Positions 33,177 through 40,727 of a stretch of 46,418 nucleotides of DNA are shown piece by piece. Position 1 is the first letter of the stretch. Each line of letters opens with the position of its first letter. The notes under the pieces are model-generated. The model ran no database searches. It was given only the letters and a program-made list of their open reading frames with translations, and had not been told where the DNA came from. The stretch covers positions 1 to 46,418 of the forward strand of contig JABHZL010000133.1 in the NCBI GenBank assembly GCA_018656645.1, in the 5' to 3' direction. A program made the translations under genes and the position numbers. The DNA is from Phycisphaerae bacterium (GTDB taxonomy: Bacteria; Planctomycetota; Phycisphaerae; Phycisphaerales; SM1A02).

Positions 33177-33242
33177 GTCTGTGGTGTTCCTTAGCCGCGG
33201 TGCATGTAACGCATCAACTGCGGCAAAAAATGTTCAATATGC

Positions 33243-33842
33243 TTAACGATAGAATTCGACGATCAGGTTGGTGTTGACATCAAACGGAATTTGATCGGCA
33301 GTTGGTTCTGAAACCACGCTGCATGATAATTCTGCTGGATTGACTGTTAACCAATCTGAAACGATATGACCAGCGAGTGTTTCCATATTTGTCCGAGCCA
33401 ACGTATGGATACCTGTCTTGAGGGTAACGACATCGCCAGGGGAAATAGCAAAACTCGGACGGTCAACTTTTTTCCCGTTTACAAGTACGTGACCATGGAC
33501 AACCATTTGTCTTGCAGCCCAAATAGTGCGAACGAATCCTGCACGACGAAGTACATTGTCTAGTCGTTGTTCAAGAAGTTGCAACAAAACTTCGCCGGTG
33601 TTGCCACGCATGCGGCTGGCCTTTGCAATGTATCTGCGGAATTGCTTTTCAAGAATGTTGTAGTGGTATCGAAGCTTTTGCTTTTCAACAAGACGCACGC
33701 CGTAATCTTTCAGGCGACGACCACGGAACCCATGTGGCCCTGGTGCGGTGAGTTGCCGTTTAGCAGTGTGCTTAGGAATGTCCGCAATCGGCACACCGAC
33801 GCGTCGTGATAATTTTACTTTTGGTCCAAGATAGCGAGCCAT
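33243..33842 (-). CDS. rpsD: 30S ribosomal protein S4
   Basis: 199 residues beginning MARYLGPKVKLSRRVGVPI at ATG 33842; 40 further codons upstream in frame are not homologous-looking. The N-terminal zinc-site cysteines of some S4 proteins are absent, so this is the C-minus type. The S4 RNA-binding domain (about 90-155) contains LEQRLDNVLRRAGFVRTIWAARQMVVHGHVLVNG. S4 nucleates assembly of the small subunit. Unlike in most bacteria it is not in the alpha operon with rpoA; it stands alone with its own promoter (33945-33973). Confidence 0.97.
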   Translation of the reverse strand: MARYLGPKVKLSRRVGVPIADIPKHTAKRQLTAPGPHGFRGRRLKDYGVRLVEKQKLRYHYNILEKQFRRYIAKASRMRGNTGEVLLQLLEQRLDNVLRRAGFVRTIWAARQMVVHGHVLVNGKKVDRPSFAISPGDVVTLKTGIHTLARTNMETLAGHIVSDWLTVNPAELSCSVVSEPTADQIPFDVNTNLIVEFYR

Positions 33843-33944
33843 GGGTCGTATCGACTCCTCAAAAAGCCTTCCCCGAAGTTCGATTTGAGTGTTGCGATCG
33901 ACCGTCGATTGCATACCGTTCAAATGAAGGGTGGGGAACAACGG

Positions 33945-33973
33945 ATTTGAGCAGAAAAACACTATTTAGTCAA
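33945..33973 (-). promoter_or_regulatory. Probable rpsD promoter
   Basis: On the minus strand TTGACT (33973-33968) and TCAAAT (33950-33945) are separated by 17 bp. This leaves a leader of about 100 nt before rpsD, long enough for an autogenous S4 binding site, though none was recognised. Confidence 0.45.
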
Positions 33974-33995
33974 CCCCTTTTGGTACGGGAATCCA

Positions 33996-34024
33996 CTGAC
34001 AAGATCATATGTATGTCCGATAAT
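33996..34024 (+). promoter_or_regulatory. Strong-looking promoter for a short transcript
   Basis: CTGACA (33996-34001), a 17-bp spacer and GATAAT (34019-34024) each match the sigma-70 consensus in five of six positions. The start point would be near 34031. No ORF begins there, and a terminator follows at 34090-34125. Confidence 0.5.
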
Positions 34025-34030
34025 GAAGCA

Positions 34031-34125
34031 CCAAATATCGGTTTTTTTTGCGATATTTCGCAGTTTTAGCGGTGACCCTATCTCTAAAGAGCCCCAAGCA
34101 GCGTCAGTCGTTGCTTGGGCTTTTT
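34031..34125 (+). ncRNA. Candidate small RNA or attenuated leader of about 95 nt
   Basis: The predicted transcript has a first hairpin with 8-bp arms AAATATCG (34033-34040) and CGATATTT (34051-34058) around a loop of eight T residues flanked by G, a linker of about 30 nt, and a terminator with arms AGCCCCAAGCA (34090-34100) and TGCTTGGGCT (34112-34121, one bulged C) ending in TTTTT (34121-34125). It does not match SRP RNA, 6S RNA or tmRNA that I know. It could instead be a leader with attenuation of the small ORF at 34299. The rest of the gap (to 34298) holds a C-rich tract and a hairpin at 34255-34278. Confidence 0.4.
34090..34125 (+). terminator. Terminator closing the candidate small RNA
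   Basis: A 10-bp stem (one bulged C) with a loop of about 11 bases followed by five T residues. No protein-coding gene on the plus strand lies upstream of it, which is what points to a short non-coding transcript. Confidence 0.65.
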
Positions 34126-34298
34126 ATATGCCAGATGCACCCCCCCCACATAGTACCCATCATGCCTCACATCGCCAAAAGCGTACCCATCCCCAATTGT
34201 TCTAAGTATTGATAAATAAAGCAATTAGAGTACATCTTCAAGCGTTTACCCCTGTGTTGCCGATATGTCTCGGCGGCACAAAGTGCAAGGATGAAAAT

Positions 34299-34550
34299 AT
34301 GATTGAAACTACAGTTGATTATTGGACCTGCATCGATTTAGCAGAGGCATTGGAGCAAACAATGCGAAATGACCTTTGGACGACAGCAGAACGGATCGCA
34401 CAAACAGCATCGAGAATCACCAACAAGCCGGAAGAACTTGTTGCTGCTCTTAAAAAATACGATGTCAGGCAAGCCGCACAATCAGCAGCAACTGAAGTCA
34501 ACGTGTTGAAAATCAACCAAGATGCAAACAACCTTTCAAGGGCTGGGTAA
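34299..34550 (+). CDS. Small helical hypothetical protein
   Basis: 83 residues from ATG 34299, with AAGGA 7 bp upstream; in-frame codons back to 34209 cross a hairpin and look untranslated. Contains DLAEALEQTMRNDLWTTAERIAQTASRI, a helical run, and no membrane segment or Cys. I recognise no family. It may be expressed by read-through of the small-RNA terminator upstream or from its own promoter, not identified. Confidence 0.55.
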   Translation: MIETTVDYWTCIDLAEALEQTMRNDLWTTAERIAQTASRITNKPEELVAALKKYDVRQAAQSAATEVNVLKINQDANNLSRAG

Positions 34551-34584
34551 CTGATCAGAGATGGCAAGAGCAAGCAGGTGTTTA

Positions 34585-34632
34585 CAAAAAAATGGTCACA
34601 AAATTGTGAAACGCTGGTTTGTAGACAGCGTT
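34585..34632 (-). terminator. Probable terminator of the PurF-like gene
   Basis: On the minus strand, just after the stop codon, come a hairpin with arms AACGCTG and CAGCGTT (34610-34616, 34626-34632) and a short one with arms TCACAA and TTGTGA (34596-34609) followed by a run of T. Confidence 0.5.
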
Positions 34633-34634
34633 AC

Positions 34635-36536
34635 TTAGTACGCTCTCTTTGAATCATCACCAATGTACCAATTTAAAAAAGCACGATTGACGACAGCGTT
34701 TCCGCCTTCAGTTGGATAATTGCCAGTGAAGTACCAGTCGCCAGTATACGCAGGCATTGCTGCATGGAGTCCTTCTACATCTTGGTAGACCACGTCAAGT
34801 CTGCCATCCCAATCAAGGTGCGATGGCCTTACAAGTTCGGCAATTTTGCAAGAGATTTCTTTTAACGAAAACTGTTCATACAAAGCCTTAACTTGATTTT
34901 GCATTTGAGAAACAGGTAACTTTTCTTGCTCTTTGCATTTAGAAGCAATCTCATCAAAAATAGCAGCGTTATTAGCATCCTTTGTTAAGGCAACGGCTGC
35001 TTCAAACGCAATGAATTTACCAATCTGACTCATGTCGATGCCGTAGCAATCAGGGTACATAATTGGTGGAGCGCTACTCACAATAGCTATTCGTTTTGGA
35101 CGTAGTTGTGATAAGCTTGTGATGATTGATTCACGCAACGTTGTTCCGCGAACTATCGAATCATCAACAACTACAAGTGTATCGTCTCTGTTTATGAGTC
35201 CTCTGGTAATGTCATAAATATGCGTGACTAAATCGCGCCGTGCAGCATCATGTGTAATAAATGTTCGCAACCTTTGATCTTTATGGGCAATCAACTCCGC
35301 CTTGACTCGTGTGTGATTGAGTGCAGACAAATCTTCTCTTGTCACTGACCCGTCTTGGATTTTGTCCCAAATAGTATCTGCTTCTATGCTTCGTAGTGCA
35401 CTTCCAACAGCTTCAAGCAATCCAAGGAAACAAGTTTCAGCAGTATTTGGGATGTAACTAAAGAATGAGCGGTCTATATCTTCACCAAGAACATTCATGA
35501 TTCTCGGCGCAAGGTTTGCTCCTAGCCGCTTTCGTTGAGAATAAATTAACGGATCATTACCGCGACTAAAGTATATTCTTTCGAAGGAACACTGTCTGAG
35601 TTCAAGTGGTTTTGTAAATTCGACATCTTCAATGGAACCATCGCGTTTTACAACAATGACATGCCCAGGTTCAACTGGTTTTATTTCATCGGGTTCAACA
35701 TTGAAAACATTCGCAAGAGCACCTCGTTCAGAGGCACATGCGACGACTTCCTCATTGACGTAGATAAATGCTGGTCGAATTCCGGCAGGATCACGGCAGA
35801 TAAATGCGTCTCCATTACCAATAAGTGAAGCGAACACATACCCGCCATCCCAATATTGTGCAGCTTTTTTCAGAAACCTGCCAACATCAAGTTCCTTTGA
35901 AATTGTTTGTGCAAGCGCACGACCTTCTAAGTTTGGGTGTTGTTTGATTAATTGATCATGCTCATCATTTAGAAAGTGGCTGATTTTTTCCAGAATAACT
36001 TGGGTGTCGTTATCACCAACGGGATCTAGTCCATACTCAACGAGTCGATCAAACAACTCGCGGGAATTGGTCATGTTGAAGTTTCCTGCAAGTGCAATAT
36101 TTCGACTAGCAATATTGTTCTTGCGAATGAAGGGATGGCAGTTTGCCATTGAATTGTTCGAGTGCGTGCCGTACCGAAGGTGACCAAGATATGCTTCGCC
36201 AAGAAAACGACAATTGCGTTTTGCATGCATTTCAGTTTCCGAAGTGATTGGTTCTTTTAGTTGTTCAGTATCTTCGGTGATCGCATCGAATATTCGTTCA
36301 ATTGCATTGTGTTTATCAGATCTTATCCGTAGCAAAAATTGATCGCCTGCTGGCATATCAAATTTCACAACACCTAGCCCAGCGCCATCTTGCCCTCGGT
36401 TGTACTGTTTTTGCATCAGCAGGTATGTTTTTCTAAGCCCCCACGCGGCATCACCATACTCTTCTTGGTAGTGGTGCAGGGGCTTTCTGAGCCTGACAAA
36501 GGCTAGCCCGCATTCATGGGTGAGGCGGTCGCTCAT
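34635..36536 (-). CDS. Amidophosphoribosyltransferase-like protein (long PurF type)
   Basis: 633 residues, longer than the usual 470-510 of PurF. The N-terminal glutaminase domain begins with HECGLAFV; the nucleophile would be Cys9 after removal of eight residues. GQDGAGLGV, HLRYGTHS and NFNMTN follow. The C-terminal phosphoribosyltransferase domain has the PRPP loop VVVDDSIVRGTT. The layout resembles the long PurF relative I know from Bacteroidetes, so either descent or transfer from that group is possible. PurF makes phosphoribosylamine, the first committed purine step; whether this version does so is not certain. The start codon lies 20 bp after a stable hairpin (36556-36582). Confidence 0.88.
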   Translation of the reverse strand: MSDRLTHECGLAFVRLRKPLHHYQEEYGDAAWGLRKTYLLMQKQYNRGQDGAGLGVVKFDMPAGDQFLLRIRSDKHNAIERIFDAITEDTEQLKEPITSETEMHAKRNCRFLGEAYLGHLRYGTHSNNSMANCHPFIRKNNIASRNIALAGNFNMTNSRELFDRLVEYGLDPVGDNDTQVILEKISHFLNDEHDQLIKQHPNLEGRALAQTISKELDVGRFLKKAAQYWDGGYVFASLIGNGDAFICRDPAGIRPAFIYVNEEVVACASERGALANVFNVEPDEIKPVEPGHVIVVKRDGSIEDVEFTKPLELRQCSFERIYFSRGNDPLIYSQRKRLGANLAPRIMNVLGEDIDRSFFSYIPNTAETCFLGLLEAVGSALRSIEADTIWDKIQDGSVTREDLSALNHTRVKAELIAHKDQRLRTFITHDAARRDLVTHIYDITRGLINRDDTLVVVDDSIVRGTTLRESIITSLSQLRPKRIAIVSSAPPIMYPDCYGIDMSQIGKFIAFEAAVALTKDANNAAIFDEIASKCKEQEKLPVSQMQNQVKALYEQFSLKEISCKIAELVRPSHLDWDGRLDVVYQDVEGLHAAMPAYTGDWYFTGNYPTEGGNAVVNRAFLNWYIGDDSKRAY

Positions 36537-36555
36537 TAGGAGGGGGAATCATACC

Positions 36556-36582
36556 GAAAAACTGACCCGCGGTCAGTTTTTC
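36556..36582. promoter_or_regulatory. Perfect hairpin in the leader of the PurF-like gene
   Basis: Arms GAAAAACTGACC (36556-36567) and GGTCAGTTTTTC (36571-36582) pair over 12 bp around CGC. It has the same form as the shared terminators, but stands 20 bp before the start codon, so it may be a second terminator after ahcY or an attenuator of the PurF-like gene. Confidence 0.55.
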
Positions 36583-36647
36583 TTTGCACAGTAGTGGTTT
36601 AGAGGATATTGACAATCTTTTCTGATTGGCTTGTTCGGTCCTTATTG

Positions 36648-36672
36648 AGAAAATTACCTACGAGGTAGTTTC
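36648..36672 (-). terminator. Terminator after ahcY
   Basis: Minus strand reads AGAAACTACCT, CGT, AGGTAATTTTCT: 11-bp stem with one G-T pair. It lies 14 bp past the stop of ahcY and shares its core with the obgE terminator. Confidence 0.65.
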
Positions 36673-36685
36673 TTTGCGCGGTTCA

Positions 36686-38188
36686 TCAATACCGGTAATG
36701 GTCCGCTTTGTAGGGACCTTCGACGGGAACGTCAATGTATGCCGCTTGCTCTGGAGTCAGTTCGGTCAAATCAATCCCGAGTTGCTCAAGATGTAAACGT
36801 GCGACCATTTCGTCGAGTTTCTTTGAAAGTGTGTAGACCTTGTGTTCGTAATGACCGTAGTTCGTATGCAACTCCATTTGTGCGAGCACTTGGTTTGTAA
36901 ACGAATTGCTCATCACAAAACTTGGGTGACCAGTTGCGCAGCCGAGATTGAGTAGACGCCCCTCAGCAAGCACAATGATTGAATGCCCATCTGCGAATTT
37001 CCATTCATCAACTTGTGGTTTGATATTAATTTTCTCAATACCGCTTAGTTTTTCAAGGCCGGACATGTCGATCTCATTATCGAAGTGACCAATGTTGCCA
37101 ACGATGGCATTGTGTTTCATCTTAGACATGTGGTCCGCAGTGATGACGTTGAAGTTGCCAGTTGTTGTAACAAACACGTCAACGTTTCCGACAACATCAT
37201 TCAAGCGAACAACGTCATATCCTTCCATTGCAGCTTGAAGAGCGCAAATCGGGTCAATTTCACTCACTAATACGCGGCAACCTTGACCGCGGAGTGCTTG
37301 GCAGCAACCCTTGCCAACATCGCCATATCCTGCAACAAGTGCAACTTTACCAGCGAGCATTACATCGGTTGCTCGCATGATGCCATCGACGCATGAGTGT
37401 CGGCAACCATAGAGGTTGTCGAATTTACTCTTGGTAACAGAGTCGTTTACGTTGATCACAGGGAATAACAATTCATTGTTGTTCGCCATTTGATACATGC
37501 GATGAATGCCAGTTGTAGTTTCTTCGCTCACCCCGTTGACTTCAACGGCATATTGTTCCCAGAACTTTCCATTCCATGCTTGTACATCAGCGAGCATGTC
37601 CAAGATAATTCTTTCGTCTTCGCTTCCAGCAGTATCACTTGCAGGAACGGAGCCAGATTTGTTGTACTCCACGCCTTTATGGACCACAAGCGTGGCATCG
37701 CCGCCATCATCTAGAATCAGATTTGGTGTTTTTCCATCACCCCAGTGGAGTGCTTGGAACGTGCACCACCAGTATTCTTCGAGCGTTTCGCCTTTCCACG
37801 CGAAGACGGGGATGCCTTGCGGGTTGTCGGGTGTTCCGTTTGGACCAACTGCAACAGCAGCTGCAGCGTGATTTTGAGTTGAGAAAATATTGCAACTTGC
37901 CCATCGGACTTCTGCACCAAGGGCCACGAGTGTTTCGATTAAAACGGCTGTTTGGATCGTCATGTGGAGTGAACCAGTAATCCGAGCACCTGTTAGTGGC
38001 TTAGATTCACCATATTGCTTGCGTAAGGCCATCAGTCCGGGCATCTCGTACTCGGCAATTTCGATTTCCTTTCGACCAAAAGCAACCGTTTCAGCGGAAA
38101 GATCAGCGACCTTAAATGGGCAAGGCTCGTAGAGGTCTAGGTTGGTGTTGAGGAAGGATGACATTGTTGCGGTAGTACCAGTAGTCAC
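36686..38188 (-). CDS. ahcY: Adenosylhomocysteinase
   Basis: 500 residues. Hydrolyses S-adenosylhomocysteine to adenosine and homocysteine, clearing the product of methyl transfer. Recognisable blocks: [37 protein letters not shown], the NAD-binding Rossmann turn GYGDVGKG, and the C-terminal YKADHYRY that closes the active site. A roughly 40-residue insertion near 150-190 is the usual bacterial type. I chose GTG 38188 because AGGAG lies 9 bp upstream; ATG 38164 is an alternative that drops eight residues. No SAH riboswitch fits in the 60-bp divergent gap. Confidence 0.97.
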   Translation of the reverse strand: MTTGTTATMSSFLNTNLDLYEPCPFKVADLSAETVAFGRKEIEIAEYEMPGLMALRKQYGESKPLTGARITGSLHMTIQTAVLIETLVALGAEVRWASCNIFSTQNHAAAAVAVGPNGTPDNPQGIPVFAWKGETLEEYWWCTFQALHWGDGKTPNLILDDGGDATLVVHKGVEYNKSGSVPASDTAGSEDERIILDMLADVQAWNGKFWEQYAVEVNGVSEETTTGIHRMYQMANNNELLFPVINVNDSVTKSKFDNLYGCRHSCVDGIMRATDVMLAGKVALVAGYGDVGKGCCQALRGQGCRVLVSEIDPICALQAAMEGYDVVRLNDVVGNVDVFVTTTGNFNVITADHMSKMKHNAIVGNIGHFDNEIDMSGLEKLSGIEKINIKPQVDEWKFADGHSIIVLAEGRLLNLGCATGHPSFVMSNSFTNQVLAQMELHTNYGHYEHKVYTLSKKLDEMVARLHLEQLGIDLTELTPEQAAYIDVPVEGPYKADHYRY

Positions 38189-38209
38189 AGGTATTTTCTC
38201 CTAATGTGA

Positions 38210-38237
38210 TTGTCGAGTTCGAATTGAGTACTATACT
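38210..38237 (+). promoter_or_regulatory. Promoter of the 38249 gene, close to its start codon
   Basis: TTGTCG (38210-38215) and TATACT (38232-38237) are 16 bp apart. The start point would fall near 38244, giving at most five untranslated bases before the ATG at 38249, hence a probable leaderless mRNA. Confidence 0.5.
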
Positions 38238-38248
38238 CTTTATGTACT

Positions 38249-39394
38249 ATGAGCATGTTAAAACAGATGAGTGATTCCTTTGCACCATTAGAATGGGCTC
38301 GAGCGATTGATATTGCTGGCCTTCAAATGGCAGAAGCATCAGGCGTGCACGATTGTTCTATTACAGCTTTGTGTTGGCCTGCGGTGTACGGATATTGTAT
38401 TGCAAATGGTTGCAGTGACCACGAAGCATTTATTGCTACAGCAACAAGCATCGATTTACTGTTAACTAAAAATCGCGAACGCTCGGGTACGTATTTCAGT
38501 GGTGGACATCAAAGGCAACTTTTGTTCAATCTTACTGAAGAACATCTAGAACGATGTAGATCAAACGGTTGGGATTCAATTGCCCCGCAAGTCGAACATC
38601 CTTGTGAGCAAATTGACATTATTGAGCCATTATTGGAGGGGATGTTGACAAGTACGACTCCGGAAGAAGCGTTTGATCGGCTTTGGGGCGCTTCTCTTGT
38701 TCTGACAGCGATGTTGCAAACGGAAGAAGAATGCTACAGCGAGGGTCTTGAGCCGCACTGGAATATTTTTGAAGCGAGAGTATTGAATGCTTCATTCACA
38801 CGAACTCCAAAAAAAGATTACTCTTTTCTACTTGGAATATGGGGTGTACCAGATATCGCTCAAGCGTCCACTATGCTCACTCGTGTACAACGAAGGTTTG
38901 CTCGCCAAATTCGATCAGTGATTAAAGAAACAGTTGACGATGAGTTGCAGGTTGATCCAGAACTCAACGAACTTCGCCGCGCTTTACATGGTGTAGGAAT
39001 GGTTGAAGCTATTTGCGAACCGCTACGTTGGGCGTGCCGTGTTGAACACGATCCGGCCACTCTTTCAACCGACATGATTGCGTTCGATATTTCCGATAAA
39101 AAAAATGTCGAGAGTTTTTTTCTTGACTCACCCTCGATTGAGGATTTGATTAATGCGAAAAATTGTTATAAAACATTGCGTTTGATGGGCGAACACGGGG
39201 TGGTTGAACGGAGACGAGGGGCGTATCTTTATCTTGTTGCAATTGCATGTGCGATGGTCAATCACGGCCAACGAATTTCTAGCCAATCCAATGATGCACT
39301 CAGACGCGGATTTGGTGCAATGCGTGACGAGAGACGACTACCTCGATCGCTGAGAATTATTGCCGTGAAAGCACTAAAATTATTGGATCCATAA
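38249..39394 (+). CDS. Hypothetical protein, helical
   Basis: 381 residues, soluble, helix-rich, no signal or membrane segment. Blocks such as WGASLVLTAMLQTEEECYSEG, FARQIRSVIKETVDDELQVD and LRLMGEHGVVERRRGAYLY are visible but I recognise no family; the last may be a winged-helix-like end. Cys are scattered, not in metal-site pairs. Divergent from ahcY with 60 bp between them. A second ATG at 38255 is possible. Closed by the bidirectional terminator shared with the HlyD-type gene. Confidence 0.7.
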   Translation: MSMLKQMSDSFAPLEWARAIDIAGLQMAEASGVHDCSITALCWPAVYGYCIANGCSDHEAFIATATSIDLLLTKNRERSGTYFSGGHQRQLLFNLTEEHLERCRSNGWDSIAPQVEHPCEQIDIIEPLLEGMLTSTTPEEAFDRLWGASLVLTAMLQTEEECYSEGLEPHWNIFEARVLNASFTRTPKKDYSFLLGIWGVPDIAQASTMLTRVQRRFARQIRSVIKETVDDELQVDPELNELRRALHGVGMVEAICEPLRWACRVEHDPATLSTDMIAFDISDKKNVESFFLDSPSIEDLINAKNCYKTLRLMGEHGVVERRRGAYLYLVAIACAMVNHGQRISSQSNDALRRGFGAMRDERRLPRSLRIIAVKALKLLDP

Positions 39395-39403
39395 TAAAAT
39401 ACG

Positions 39404-39430
39404 AATAAACAACCCGCGGGGTTGTTTATT
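39404..39430. terminator. Bidirectional terminator between convergent genes
   Basis: Perfect 12-bp stem: AATAAACAACCC (39404-39415), loop GCG, GGGTTGTTTATT (39419-39430). It serves the plus-strand hypothetical gene and, because it contains the stop codon at 39426-39428, the minus-strand HlyD-type gene. Confidence 0.75.
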
Positions 39431-40229
39431 GGAATGTAACAACAACATGTGATCCGCCGGGAAATCCATCAGGATTAGGAATGACTATTCGGATGAGTTG
39501 TGTTTCACTGCCAGGATCGGCAACAGTTGCAACATGTGCAATCGTCCCCTCGAGTATTGGAGTACCTATTAATTGTGGAAACAAAACATTGGCACTGCCG
39601 CCAACTTTTAACGTATCTGCAACCGTCATTGGCACAGGTGCATCTACAACCAAAGGATCGATTGTCACGAGACGAAGTACAGGTCGTACATCTGCGACGA
39701 GCTCGCCGATATCAACCTTTACAATTTCAACTGTCCCGCTGATCGGTGCTACGAGATGATGTTGTTGCAGTTGTGCATAGATCTGCTGGTGCTGCGCAAC
39801 TGCTTCTTCTTTTCGCTGTACAAAAAGTTGCCAAGCGAGTCGCTTGCGAATCGTATTTGTTTTCGCTCTTTGCATTTCAAGATCATTGATAGCGTGTCTG
39901 TCATATGCCTTTTGAGCCGCATTTTCTTCGAGAACCGCAAGGTCATACTCGGATTTAGAAGCGTCAATTTCAAGGGTACTTTCTGCCCTGATTTTTTGCA
40001 ATGATTCTTGGGCAGCGACTGCGTCACTGACAAGGCTAATCAAAACAGTGCCCTTACTGACTTGGTCTCCAGGTTCTACGATGACAGATTCCACTTCTCC
40101 ACGGATAACAAATCCAAGATCGAGGTCATGTTCAGGGACTGCAATTGCATCGAATCCATCATTGGGTCGCAAATAGGCTGCACCGCAAAGAAATAATAGA
40201 GTGCCAATAAAAACTGTAGTACGAATCAT
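39426..40229 (-). CDS. HlyD-family periplasmic adaptor
   Basis: 267 residues from ATG 40229, with AAGGA about 7 bp upstream; 15 upstream in-frame codons are less likely. N-terminal signal/anchor (IRTTVFIGTLLFLCGAAYL), a biotinyl-lipoyl-like half (GEVESVIVEPGDQVSKGTVLISL), a coiled coil (about 75-155, ESLQKIRAESTLEI and EENAAQKAYDRHAI), and the return barrel (LVAPISGTVEIVKVDIGELV). Adaptor proteins of this type join inner-membrane exporters to outer-membrane channels. It faces away from the DUF3467-GAF-M50-SecA operon across a 135-bp gap, so shared control and function are likely. Confidence 0.85.
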   Translation of the reverse strand: MIRTTVFIGTLLFLCGAAYLRPNDGFDAIAVPEHDLDLGFVIRGEVESVIVEPGDQVSKGTVLISLVSDAVAAQESLQKIRAESTLEIDASKSEYDLAVLEENAAQKAYDRHAINDLEMQRAKTNTIRKRLAWQLFVQRKEEAVAQHQQIYAQLQQHHLVAPISGTVEIVKVDIGELVADVRPVLRLVTIDPLVVDAPVPMTVADTLKVGGSANVLFPQLIGTPILEGTIAHVATVADPGSETQLIRIVIPNPDGFPGGSHVVVTFQ

Positions 40230-40279
40230 CTGGTTTTTCCTTATTTGTGGAAACTCGTCATTATGTGAGAACAAATAGT

Positions 40280-40308
40280 AAGATAGTAGTTAGGATCACA
40301 TCTAACAA
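40280..40308 (-). promoter_or_regulatory. Probable promoter and small inverted repeat upstream of the HlyD gene
   Basis: Minus strand TTGTTA (40308-40303) and TATCTT (40285-40280) are 17 bp apart. The spacer and -35 overlap a 5-bp inverted repeat GTTAG/CTAAC (40289-40293, 40302-40306), possibly an operator. The divergent operon promoter was not clearly seen. Confidence 0.35.
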
Positions 40309-40364
40309 TCGGCACCATATCAATAATTAGTGCATTTAATCAATATTTGTAAAAGGAACTGACA

Positions 40365-40727
40365 ATGGCAGACAATGAACCCAACGCAGGTGAACAACCC
40401 AAACAAACGATGCAGTTGAGAATTGATACCTCCAACAGCGTGACGCAATACACAAATATTTTCAAATTTTCTAGATTGCCAGAAGAGGTGTTACTAGACA
40501 TTGGAATGACCGCTGTAGATATAGGCGCAAATACAGAGGGCAAGGCTGTTCCTCAAATGGTGATGAAGTACCCAACTCGGCTAGTGATGACGTACTCCAC
40601 TGCGAAACGTATGGCAATCTCATTTGCAGGGCTTGTAAAAGAGTACGAAGATAAATTCGGACCAATTCCAATTAGCAGTGGAGGCTCTAACGCAAAGCAA
40701 GCAAAACCTGACGAAGGCTCAGAGTGA
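40365..40727 (+). CDS. DUF3467-domain protein
   Basis: 120 residues. VTQYTNIFKFSRLPEEVLLDIGMT and PTRLVMTYSTAKRMA match my memory of DUF3467, a small beta-rich family of unknown function present in planctomycetes, Bacteroidetes and others. No signal peptide. AAAGGA precedes the ATG by 7 bp. The stop overlaps the GTG of the next gene by four bases, so it is the translationally coupled first gene of the export-like operon. It might act as a substrate-binding or regulatory subunit; this is inference. Confidence 0.8.
   Translation: MADNEPNAGEQPKQTMQLRIDTSNSVTQYTNIFKFSRLPEEVLLDIGMTAVDIGANTEGKAVPQMVMKYPTRLVMTYSTAKRMAISFAGLVKEYEDKFGPIPISSGGSNAKQAKPDEGSE

Noticed and set aside
33843-33962. 40-residue extension of S4
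   Set aside because: S4 begins MARY in most bacteria, and the upstream frame crosses the -10 region of the predicted promoter.
34031-34125. SRP (4.5S) RNA
   Set aside because: AAGCAGC is present, but it is part of the terminator stem, and the required GGAA-type tetraloop and asymmetric loop are absent.
38189-38248. SAH riboswitch before ahcY
   Set aside because: The divergent gap is 60 bp, already occupied by two start regions; no pseudoknot-capable sequence seen.
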